19,886 nucleotides of DNA, taken from NCBI GenBank assembly GCA_900754695.1, contig CAAEDU010000038.1, positions 1-19,886 on the forward strand, given 5' to 3'. Origin of the DNA: Clostridia bacterium. Lineage in GTDB: Bacteria > Bacillota > Clostridia > Christensenellales > CAG-917. A model generated the notes under the pieces. The model was not told the origin of the DNA and did no database searches. It saw nothing but the letters and a program-made list of their open reading frames with translations. Shown in pieces: positions 7,901 through 13,966 of this stretch. The translations under genes were made by a program, and so were the position numbers. How positions within the stretch are numbered: the stretch's first letter is position 1; each line of letters begins with the position of its first letter.

Positions 7901-9513
7901 TAATCCGTCTCGGTGTTCTCCTCCGCGCTGCCCGTGCCAAGCCACAGCTCCATGTTGTAGGACATGTCCTTATACTGGTTGCCGCGGATATAGAAAGTGT
8001 AGGTCGTCCATCCGGTGGAAGGGGTGCTGCCCTCCGCGTTGCCGAAGAGGACGGCGTTGCCGTCGTTGGTGTTCTTGGCGATGCCCTCGATGATGATGTC
8101 CTTACCGTCGCCGGAGAGGATGAGAGAGACGCCCGCGCCGTAGACGTTGTAGGTGAAGACATCGACGCTGATCGCGTAGAGCCCGTTCTTCTCGATGACG
8201 ATCTGACGGGAGGAGCGGATGCCCTGCGCCGTCATCATCTGCTGAGAGAGCATATAGACGTTGTCGCCCATGCTCGCCGCGGAGTGCTCCGCGATCGCGT
8301 CGGAAGCGTAGGAGAGCACGGAAAGTGCGGGCGACCAGGAGAGTTTGTCGGTGCCGAGATAATAGGTGCCCGCATAGGACGTCACGTTGTCCTCAAAGAG
8401 GGAGAGGGGGATGACGCCGTTGAAGCGGTAGGAGGTGGGGGCGTCGTCGCCCGTCACCAGCGACCAGCCGGAGGGTGCGGAGGTGCCGATGGTGGTGGAA
8501 CCGAAGTCGAACCTGCCGTTGGAGGTGCGCAGGGTCATCGTGCGCGTGGTCATCGCGGAGTAGCGCGCGGCAAGGGACTTCACGACCGCATCCTCGTCGT
8601 CGGCGGTCGCCTTATCGTCCTCGTAACCCTTATAGATCTCGGCATAGGCTTTCTCTTCCACGGCGAGGGCTTTTTCGTACTGCGCTTGCGCGGTCTCACT
8701 GTCGGTGTCGGCAAGTTTCTCCAGCACCACGTTGTCGAAGAAGGCGTAGCCCGAGGTCAGACCGTCGCGGTAGTAGGAGCTGTATTTGCCCAGCCCCAGG
8801 TTGAGGGTGAGAGAGGTGGAGGAAGTCGCCGCGCTCTCGATGTAGATGGTGTAGGTCTTCCACTCGCCTTTGGTGTCGATGCCGGAGATCTCGGCATAGC
8901 CCGCGGAGGAGAGATAGATCCTCGCGCCCGGGACGTTGTCCTCGTCGTCCGTGCCCGCGATGTCGTAGGTGAGCACGTCCACGCTCAGCTTATAGTAAGA
9001 GCCGGCGTCGAGAGAGAAGGACTTGGAAGAGTAGCCGTAGGCGGTGGGGCCGTAGTCGTCATCGTCGTCCTCCGCCATGTCCTCGGTGGGCATGTGGATC
9101 ATGAGGACGTTGTTGACCGCGTCCTCCGCGTCGGAGAAGTGTCCGCCCGCGATGAGACGCTCATACAGGGTCTTGCCGCTCTCGTCCTTGCTGCCGTCAT
9201 CGTTCCAGAGCGAACGGTCGGCGGCGTAGAGCGTCTCTTCCAGACTCACCGCGCCCGCGATGACGTCGCCGGGGACGGAGGAGGAAGAGTAGAGCTTGCC
9301 GCCCGTCCAGTCGGTGATCGTGTGGGGATAGCTCCCCGTCGTGCCGATGACCTTGAAGTCGGAGTTGCTGATGAGCAGTCCTTCCGTGGGCTCGAGAGCT
9401 TCTGCCGTCTTGTCGGAAGAGGTGTTGTCGTTGCACGCGACAAACGCCGTCGAGACGGAGACAATCACGAGGATCATGAACAGGATCAGGATCGAAAGTT
9501 TCTTTCTTTTCAT
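4975..9513 (-). CDS. large acidic surface lipoprotein with five jelly-roll-like repeats and C-terminal membrane helix
   Basis: A 1512-residue extracytoplasmic protein. The N-terminus has a basic start, a hydrophobic stretch (6-24) and a lipobox-like FVAC with Cys27, which is the only cysteine I find in the whole protein. Five related modules follow, at about 44-268, 329-577, 610-832, 855-1094 and 1121-1402. Each ends in a motif such as SGYAFFDNVVLE (254-265), SGWAFFDDVTLE (562-573), SGTVWFANISML (817-828), SGIILFDSVTLH (1081-1092) and SGYAFFDAVTIE (1387-1398), preceded by W-x-x-Y-T-F/I-Y/V strands. This pattern resembles carbohydrate-binding-module jelly rolls, so ligand or glycan binding is inferred. 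A hydrophobic helix (1455-1476) and a basic tail (KKYKKKFTKK) close the protein; there is no LPxTG signal. It is rich in Asp/Glu/Ser/Thr. The ATG at 9513 has AAAGGA a few bases upstream. It is monocistronic, between a promoter and a terminator. No catalytic domain is recognised. Confidence 0.88.
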   Translation of the reverse strand: MKRKKLSILILFMILVIVSVSTAFVACNDNTSSDKTAEALEPTEGLLISNSDFKVIGTTGSYPHTITDWTGGKLYSSSSVPGDVIAGAVSLEETLYAADRSLWNDDGSKDESGKTLYERLIAGGHFSDAEDAVNNVLMIHMPTEDMAEDDDDDYGPTAYGYSSKSFSLDAGSYYKLSVDVLTYDIAGTDDEDNVPGARIYLSSAGYAEISGIDTKGEWKTYTIYIESAATSSTSLTLNLGLGKYSSYYRDGLTSGYAFFDNVVLEKLADTDSETAQAQYEKALAVEEKAYAEIYKGYEDDKATADDEDAVVKSLAARYSAMTTRTMTLRTSNGRFDFGSTTIGTSAPSGWSLVTGDDAPTSYRFNGVIPLSLFEDNVTSYAGTYYLGTDKLSWSPALSVLSYASDAIAEHSAASMGDNVYMLSQQMMTAQGIRSSRQIVIEKNGLYAISVDVFTYNVYGAGVSLILSGDGKDIIIEGIAKNTNDGNAVLFGNAEGSTPSTGWTTYTFYIRGNQYKDMSYNMELWLGTGSAEENTETDYTYYSSSSSSGSARTTYLPTGTFSSGWAFFDDVTLEQYADEGTFDTARQGAAAGNEVNVSEGDAYTALYTDLTSESYFDRASDNYGGISRDFKTDGSDDEFSAGTLGKSDGWSRKEPSEDEAGTAPTVTADMVTAGTMPLTEEADATGLYEALGITAPGLPYDNVPTTGMMITADENVAYRVKSGEFELRANSAYTVSVWLKTADVESGKGAYVYLMGYDDDGEETALASFTALNTETDDGSEWTEYTFYVKGSDEGAEKVWLELALGSGTKWSASTLASGTVWFANISMLDITYSDYSGASAGTYIKKTDLSTGTVEGSFGNGSFGNIDYDELEEAITASEDADGTLQSSDVAGVPEDWTLSDQTITENEDGTPNKNFVGGVIKVVEDEETPGSWIASTQINNLFGAGNAFFDSIYDATDDPYEAKGAPYMLALAGLNGEAYSVGYLSDKFTLDASGNYSLSVWAKAAEGTKGMIYLTGEASGSLVNGAEGENIWFTVEGDGLWNKYTFNIEVGLTDVSLQLGLWLGENTDITGGDEETAASSGIILFDSVTLHEGLTDDELDGYTPAGIDGVRTYEEVKRITFFTDSFDTLEGETDSVDEEGNVILSDPNGWTGTRGTDQEEDDIAHGVMDVSDLNSTAMGPEPDENQPDNRDSYVTGFGPELDVDDFDATADEIEKWFEKHPDRDPNNDTDRETARAAIKQDKYYQAIADRMLPADIAEKILDGADGDKVLAINNMRNSAYRFGSASYTLTAETAYRITVRVFTYGIGHVGDDNTWTAADDRGAYIELYLGSADSSDESMRFENINTDGAWRTYTFVVIAPSDDVTNVSLRLGLGRYDADDEDALVSGYAFFDAVTIEEIGGENEYEEAVDAFPEGDETYSNYRIPEEAEQGATGDDDDTDTDVPSGGFNLDNLWWMIPTIVIGLAIIAVVIVFFVKKYKKKFTKKTPDEPTDSVSSANVRRKKDGYDDFNE

Positions 9514-9587
9514 AATGTCCTTTATAAAAATTGATTGGCTTTGATCGTACGCACAGCGCGCGTCCCGTATAAAATACAGGCTTGCAT

Positions 9588-9616
9588 ATTCTATATCAAA
9601 ACCATAACTTTTGCAA
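9588..9616 (-). promoter_or_regulatory. putative sigma-A-type promoter for the surface-protein gene
   Basis: On the minus strand TTGCAA (9616-9611) and TAGAAT (9593-9588) are separated by exactly 17 bases, about 75 bases before the start at 9513. An overlapping alternative (TTGATA then TATTTT, also 17 bases) lies slightly closer to the gene. TTGCAA is its own reverse complement and so could in principle serve a plus-strand promoter too, but no good plus-strand -10 box is present at the right distance. Confidence 0.6.
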
Positions 9617-9683
9617 ACGATTTGGGCATCCCTTTCATATTTTCACCCAAAAATCGCACACTTATCATGTTCGTGCAACATTG

Positions 9684-9699
9684 AAAGGAGATGAAAATG
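9684..9699 (+). promoter_or_regulatory. ribosome binding site deciding the first TauE start
   Basis: AAAGGAG (9684-9690) directly abuts one ATG (9691) but lies six bases before a second in-frame ATG (9697). Only the second has usable spacing, so translation most likely begins at 9697. Confidence 0.75.
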
Positions 9700-10119
9700 A
9701 CCGACCTTGCCGCGATGCGCGCCAAAGGCGTCGCAAAATTCGCCGTCACACCGCCCGATGAGAGAAAAAAGCGCAGGTTCCTCCTCGCGCTCTGCGGAGG
9801 AGCGATAGGAGTGGTCAACGGGCTCTTCGGCGCGGGAGGAGGGATGCTCGCCGTCCCCGTGCTCGCCTTTGCCGCGGGGCTCCCGCAAAAGAAGGCGCAC
9901 GCCACCGCCATCGCGGTCATACTGCCGCTGTGCGTCGTCAGCACCGTGGTCTACGCCGTGCGCGGAGGCTTTGAGACGGACATCCTTCTCCCCACCGTCC
10001 TCGGCGTACTAGCGGGAGGGATCGCGGGTGCGGCGCTTCTCAAAAAGCTCTCCGCCCCCGTCCTCAACCTCCTCTTTTACGGGCTGATGCTCTTTGCGGG
10101 CATCAAGATGATGGTGTGA
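9697..10119 (+). CDS. TauE/SafE-family permease, half-size, first of pair
   Basis: A 140-residue membrane protein corresponding to one half of the TauE/SafE family of sulfite/organosulfonate or other small-anion exporters. The family's repeated motif is visible as NGLFGAGGGMLAVP (41-54), followed by AHATAIAVILP (68-78). About four hydrophobic segments lie between residues 28 and 138, preceded by a charged cytosolic N-terminus (1-27). Full-length relatives are about 250 residues with two such halves, so this gene and the next (10193-10567) probably assemble as a heterodimer. The substrate cannot be inferred. The start at 9697 was chosen from the ribosome-site spacing. It diverges from the surface-protein gene. 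Confidence 0.85.
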   Translation: MTDLAAMRAKGVAKFAVTPPDERKKRRFLLALCGGAIGVVNGLFGAGGGMLAVPVLAFAAGLPQKKAHATAIAVILPLCVVSTVVYAVRGGFETDILLPTVLGVLAGGIAGAALLKKLSAPVLNLLFYGLMLFAGIKMMV

Positions 10120-10134
10120 CGGAAACGGCGGAAA

Positions 10135-10172
10135 CGGCATTTTATCATGCAAAAACACCTGATAAAATGCCG
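10135..10172. other. intercistronic hairpin between the two TauE/SafE halves
   Basis: A perfect 13-bp stem (10135-10147 with 10160-10172) with a 12-base A-rich loop lies in the 73-base gap, preceded by a tandem GGAAACGGC duplication (10121-10138). No T tract follows, so it looks more like an mRNA processing or stability element that balances expression of the two halves than a terminator. Confidence 0.7.
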
Positions 10173-10192
10173 ATGATGCGGAGAACAGAAAA

Positions 10193-10567
10193 ATGAAATT
10201 AGTATGGTATCTTCTTGCGGGGGTGTGCGGGGGAGTGCTCGCCGGCATGGGCATGGGCGGCGGGACTCTCACCATCCCCATCCTCGTGCTCCTGCTTTCC
10301 GCGGGACAGCTCACGGCGCAGTTCGCCAACCTCGTCGCCTTTCTCCCGACGGGCGCGGCGGCGCTCGGGATGCATCTGCGGGGCGGTCTCGTGAAGGGGG
10401 CGCCCCTCCCTTACATCCTCATCCCCGCGCTCGCGGCAACTGCGGCGGCGTCCTTTTTCGCAAGAGAGGGCGGCGAGACCCTCGGCAAACTGTACGGCGG
10501 TTTTCTGGTGCTCATCGCGGCGGGCGGGCTGGTCTCCGGCGTGCTCCCGGGAAGAGCGGGGAAGTGA
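10193..10567 (+). CDS. TauE/SafE-family permease, half-size, second of pair
   Basis: A 124-residue membrane protein with the same family motif as its neighbour: GMGMGGGTLTIP (18-29) and AQFANLVAFLP (42-52). Hydrophobic segments are at about 4-20, 26-38, 44-60, 72-90 and 100-118. It begins at ATG 10193 with GGAG nine bases upstream (10180-10183 region). It is co-directional with the first half, 73 bases downstream of it, and most likely forms the complementary half of one transporter. The two halves are diverged, so this is not a recent duplication. The exported anion is unknown. Confidence 0.85.
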   Translation: MKLVWYLLAGVCGGVLAGMGMGGGTLTIPILVLLLSAGQLTAQFANLVAFLPTGAAALGMHLRGGLVKGAPLPYILIPALAATAAASFFAREGGETLGKLYGGFLVLIAAGGLVSGVLPGRAGK

Positions 10568-10798
10568 AGAGCCCTCCGCTTTCCGCGCTCTTTGGGGCGC
10601 GCACCTTGCGCTCGTGCAAGGTGTCGCGAACTTTGCCTTGCGGCGGCATGGCGCCGCCAATAGTATAAATATCGACAAGTTTCGGCTGTGCAAAAGCGCC
10701 GAAAAGAATTGCTCCGAGGCCGGTTCGTATTATTCCGGTCCGGCATACATGACGGGTGGCGAAAGAGGGGGTTTTTGCGCTTTTCGGAAGTTTGGGTA
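10568..10798. other. spacer with a series of hairpins upstream of the rnf promoter
   Basis: No credible gene. Hairpins are visible at 10602-10609 with 10616-10623 (8 bp), 10642-10647 with 10653-10658 (6 bp), 10680-10686 with 10698-10704 (7 bp), and 10718-10723 with 10735-10740 (6 bp, one G·T). The right arm of the third (10699-10706) can pair instead with 10780-10787. None has a long T tract, so where the TauE/SafE transcript ends is not obvious. Confidence 0.55.
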
Positions 10799-10827
10799 TT
10801 TACATCGCGCGCTTTTTGTTTTATAAT
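10799..10827 (+). promoter_or_regulatory. promoter of the rnf operon
   Basis: TTTACA (10799-10804) and a perfect TATAAT (10822-10827) are separated by 17 bases, a near-consensus housekeeping promoter. The expected start of transcription is near 10834, leaving a leader of about 50 bases before rnfC at 10887. The local A/T-rich composition contrasts with the surrounding GC-rich DNA. Confidence 0.9.
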
Positions 10828-10886
10828 TAACGCGAGTGTAAAAGCACTTTAGTTCGGGGGAACATTTCAGACCTGGAGAGAAGATT

Positions 10887-12194
10887 TTGCAGATCGCGTT
10901 CAAAACGTTCGGCAGAGGAGCGCATCCTCCTGCCCGCAAATCCACGTCAGACATTCCGATCGCGGAGCTTGCCGCGCCGGAACGTCTTTTTGTCCCCCTC
11001 TCTCAGCACATAGGTGCTCCCGCCGTCCCCGTCGTCAAGGCGGGCGACGCGGTGAAAGCGGGTGGGCTCATAGGCGAGAGCGGCGGTTTTGTTTCCGCGC
11101 GCGTGCACTCGCCCGTGTCTGGGACTGTCGCGGGCATCGTCACCCGTCCCACGGCTGCGGGCGGCAAGTGCCCGCATGTCGAGATCGTCAACGATTTCAA
11201 GGGTGAAGCCGTCACCCTCCCGCCCCTTTCCGATCCCTCTCCCGAGGAGATAAGGGAGAGAGTGAAGGAGTGCGGCATCGTGGGCATGGGCGGCGCGGGG
11301 TTCCCCACGCACGTCAAGCTCGCGCCCAAGACCAAGCCGGACTTCTTCCTCATCAACTGCGCGGAGTGCGAGCCTTACATCACCTGCGACCACCGTCTTG
11401 CTCTCGAGCACGCGGCGGAAGTGGTGCGCGGGGCGGAACTGCTCCGTCAGGCGGCGGGCGCGGAGCGCGCCGTCATCGGCATCGAAGCCAACAAAAAGGA
11501 CGCATATCTCGCGCTCGCGGCGGCGTGCGAAAGCTTGCCTTCCGTGGACGTCACGCTGCTCAGAGTGAAATATCCGCAGGGGGCGGAAAAGCAGCTCGTC
11601 TTCGCCCTCACGGGCAGGAGGGTGCCCCCGGGGGGTCTTCCCGCCGACGTCGGGTGCGTGGTGGACAACGCTCACACTGCTTACTCGACTGCGCGGGCGG
11701 TGGACTGCGGCGAGCCTCTCACCTCCCGTCTGCTCACGGTGAGCGGGGGAGAGACGGGGGAGCCCGGCAACTTCCGCGTGCTCGTCGGCACGCCCTATTC
11801 CTTCGTCAGAGAGTGCACGAGGGGAGGGAAGGATGACGAAGACCTCGTCAAGGTGCTCTCGGGCGGTCCCATGATGGGGGTCGCGCAGCCCGATCTTTCC
11901 GCGTGCGTGAGCAAGACGACTTCGGCGCTCCTCTTTTTCGGAGCGAAGGAGGCGGCGGCACACGAGCCCACTCAGTGCATCAACTGCGGCCGGTGCATCC
12001 GTCAGTGCCCTATGAAGCTCTCTCCCCGCGACATCGAACGCGCGGTGCTCGCGGGCAGCTTCGCGCGGACGGAGGAGCTCTTTGTCTCGAGCTGTATGGA
12101 GTGCGGCGTGTGCTCATTCGTGTGCCCCGCCAAGCGTCCTCTGGTGCAGGCGATCCGCCTCGCCAAAAAGAGCCTGAAAGAGGGGAGGAAATGA
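10887..12194 (+). CDS. rnfC: Rnf electron transport complex subunit RnfC
   Basis: Peripheral cytoplasmic subunit of the ferredoxin:NAD+ oxidoreductase; it binds NAD(H), FMN and two [4Fe-4S] clusters. The 435 residues contain the NuoF-like flavin/nucleotide motif GMGGAGFPTHVK (133-144), the NCAECEPY segment (157-164), and two ferredoxin-like cysteine sets: C364, C367, C370, C374 and C403, C406, C409, C413. An N-terminal biotinyl-lipoyl-like region (about 40-105) is typical. The length matches compact clostridial RnfC without the long alanine-rich tail found in some proteobacteria. The start is TTG (10887-10889), with GGAGAG about seven bases upstream, in good agreement with the expected N-terminus. 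It is the first gene of rnfCDGEAB, and its TGA is one base from the rnfD ATG. Confidence 0.95.
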   Translation: MQIAFKTFGRGAHPPARKSTSDIPIAELAAPERLFVPLSQHIGAPAVPVVKAGDAVKAGGLIGESGGFVSARVHSPVSGTVAGIVTRPTAAGGKCPHVEIVNDFKGEAVTLPPLSDPSPEEIRERVKECGIVGMGGAGFPTHVKLAPKTKPDFFLINCAECEPYITCDHRLALEHAAEVVRGAELLRQAAGAERAVIGIEANKKDAYLALAAACESLPSVDVTLLRVKYPQGAEKQLVFALTGRRVPPGGLPADVGCVVDNAHTAYSTARAVDCGEPLTSRLLTVSGGETGEPGNFRVLVGTPYSFVRECTRGGKDDEDLVKVLSGGPMMGVAQPDLSACVSKTTSALLFFGAKEAAAHEPTQCINCGRCIRQCPMKLSPRDIERAVLAGSFARTEELFVSSCMECGVCSFVCPAKRPLVQAIRLAKKSLKEGRK

Positions 12195-12195
12195 A

Positions 12196-13296
12196 ATGAA
12201 AAATCTCGTCGTTTCCTCGTCTCCGCACATCACGGCGCGCACGGACACTCAGCGTATCATGCTGGACGTCATCATCGCGCTCTGTCCCGCTGTCATCGCG
12301 ATGGTGCTCCTTTACGGGTTTTATCCGCTGTTTTTGACTGTGTTAAGCGTCGCTACGGCGGTCTTCTGTGAATGGGTGTTCAACGTGATCACCAAGCGCA
12401 AGCAGTCCGTGAGGGATCTTTCCGCCGTGGTGACGGGCATCATCCTTGCGCTCAATCTGCCTCCCGTCGTGCCCTTCTACGTCCCCATCGTGGGCGCGGC
12501 GTTCGCCATCGTCATCGTCAAGATGCTCTTCGGCGGCATAGGCAGGAACTTCGCCAACCCCGCCATCACCGCGCGCATCTTCCTCATGCTCGCGTGGACC
12601 GGCGTCATGACCAAGTTCGTCCTGCCCATCGACCTCTCGGACGGCGCGAACCTCTTCGTCTACTTCAAGCAGGGGGTGGAGATAAACCTGCCCGACGCCA
12701 TCACCACGGCAACCCCTCTGCAGTCTGTCAAGGAGGCGATCTCCTCTGGCGGCGATCCCGCGGAAGGGCTGAACGCTCTGGATATGTTCCTCGGCAGGAT
12801 AGGCGGCAGCGCGGGCGAAGTCAGCACGCTTGCCGTGCTCATCGGCGGCATCTATCTTGCCGTCCGCCGCGTCATCGACGTCAAGATCCCCGTGCTGTAC
12901 ATCGGCTCCACGGCGCTCTTCACCGCCATCTTCTTTGCGGACAGCGGCTATGTGGGCGAGTATGTGTGGACCTGTCTGCTCGGCGGCGGTCTGATGTTCG
13001 GCGCATTCTTCATGGCGACGGACTACGCCACCTCTCCCAAGGCTCCCGTCGCGGTGGTCATCTATGGTCTGGGGCTGGGCTTCCTCACCGTGGTCATCAG
13101 AAAGTTCGGGACGATGAACGAGGGCGTGTCCTTTGCGATACTCCTCATGAACATAGTCACTCCGCTCCTCGAGAAGCTGAAGCGCAAGCCTTTCGGCACT
13201 CCGAGAAAGAGCGTGAAGGATATGGCGGAGAGCATAAAAGCAAAATTCGCGCGCAAGCATGCCGCGGCGGAAGAAGGAGGTGAGAGCGTTGGCTGA
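12196..13296 (+). CDS. rnfD: Rnf electron transport complex subunit RnfD
   Basis: Integral membrane flavoprotein of the Rnf complex (NqrB/RnfD family) that takes part in ion translocation. The 366 residues show about ten hydrophobic helices, the flavinylation-type motif TTATPLQ with Thr173 as the expected covalent FMN site, the GRNFANPA segment (116-123) and MATDYATSPK (273-282), all characteristic of the family. The C-terminus (about 329-366) is a charged cytoplasmic tail. GGGGAGGAA lies just before ATG 12196, inside the end of rnfC. The stop overlaps the rnfG start region by eight bases. Confidence 0.95.
   Translation: MKNLVVSSSPHITARTDTQRIMLDVIIALCPAVIAMVLLYGFYPLFLTVLSVATAVFCEWVFNVITKRKQSVRDLSAVVTGIILALNLPPVVPFYVPIVGAAFAIVIVKMLFGGIGRNFANPAITARIFLMLAWTGVMTKFVLPIDLSDGANLFVYFKQGVEINLPDAITTATPLQSVKEAISSGGDPAEGLNALDMFLGRIGGSAGEVSTLAVLIGGIYLAVRRVIDVKIPVLYIGSTALFTAIFFADSGYVGEYVWTCLLGGGLMFGAFFMATDYATSPKAPVAVVIYGLGLGFLTVVIRKFGTMNEGVSFAILLMNIVTPLLEKLKRKPFGTPRKSVKDMAESIKAKFARKHAAAEEGGESVG
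13274..13291 (+). promoter_or_regulatory. ribosome binding site deciding the rnfG start
   Basis: A full AAGGAGG (13274-13280) lies eight bases before TTG at 13289-13291, in frame with rnfG. The more upstream in-frame ATG (13259) has no such site and would extend the overlap with rnfD to 38 bases, so TTG is the better start. Confidence 0.85.
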
Positions 13297-13966
13297 GAAC
13301 GAACGCGATCTTCTTTTGACGGACGGCGGCGAGCCGCAGGGCTCTCCCTCGGGCGGCGACAGGGCGCAGAAACTGAAAAAACTGCTCGCGGGCGACGTGG
13401 CGAAGTGCATCATCGTGCTTGCCGCCATCGCGCTCGTCGCGGGCGTGCTGCTCGGTCTCATGAATTGGCTCACCTACGTCGACCCGGATCAGGCGATAAG
13501 GGATCAGCTTGCGGGCTACTACGGCATCGGTGCGGACGCGGTGACGGCTTACGACAACGGCGTGACCGAGGGCGACAGCTATGCCGCGGCGGCTTACGTC
13601 GTCGAGACCGCGGAGGGCAGGATGTATGTCTGCCGCGCGGTGGGCAGTGGCGCCAAGGGCGGCACTCTCGAACTGCTCGTCCACTTCTCGGAAGATGGGA
13701 TCATCAAAGACATTGAGGTCTATTCGCAGTCGGAGACCGCGGGATATATGGACAAAGTGATGAAAGCCAACAAGGGCAAGTATGTCGGCAAGAACGTCCT
13801 CGAAACGGGCGGGTTCGACCTCGTGAAAGGGGAGAGCTCCGTCGCGGACGACGGGGATGTGGACGCCGTCTCACAGGCGACTTTCACTTCTCGCGGGGTG
13901 AACAACGCGGTCAACGCGGCGGTCGTCTCATTTGAAAGATATTACGCTGCGGAGGTGAATGTATGA
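13289..13966 (+). CDS. rnfG: Rnf electron transport complex subunit RnfG
   Basis: Membrane-anchored flavoprotein that carries covalently bound FMN on the outer face of the membrane. From TTG 13289 it has 225 residues: a short charged N-terminus, one membrane helix (39-61), then an FMN-binding domain. The flavinylation motif appears as SQATFTS (195-201), with Thr198 the expected attachment residue (family form SGATxTS; here Gln replaces Gly). SETAGYMDK (148-156) corresponds to the usual ETPGLG region, also somewhat diverged. It overlaps rnfD by eight bases and rnfE by four (ATGA), implying translational coupling. Its start is supported by the AAGGAGG at 13274-13280. Confidence 0.93.
   Translation: MAENERDLLLTDGGEPQGSPSGGDRAQKLKKLLAGDVAKCIIVLAAIALVAGVLLGLMNWLTYVDPDQAIRDQLAGYYGIGADAVTAYDNGVTEGDSYAAAAYVVETAEGRMYVCRAVGSGAKGGTLELLVHFSEDGIIKDIEVYSQSETAGYMDKVMKANKGKYVGKNVLETGGFDLVKGESSVADDGDVDAVSQATFTSRGVNNAVNAAVVSFERYYAAEVNV

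Noticed and set aside
10568..10798. Known riboswitch upstream of rnf
   Set aside because: No conserved aptamer core I can recognise, and the near-consensus rnf promoter lies downstream of it.
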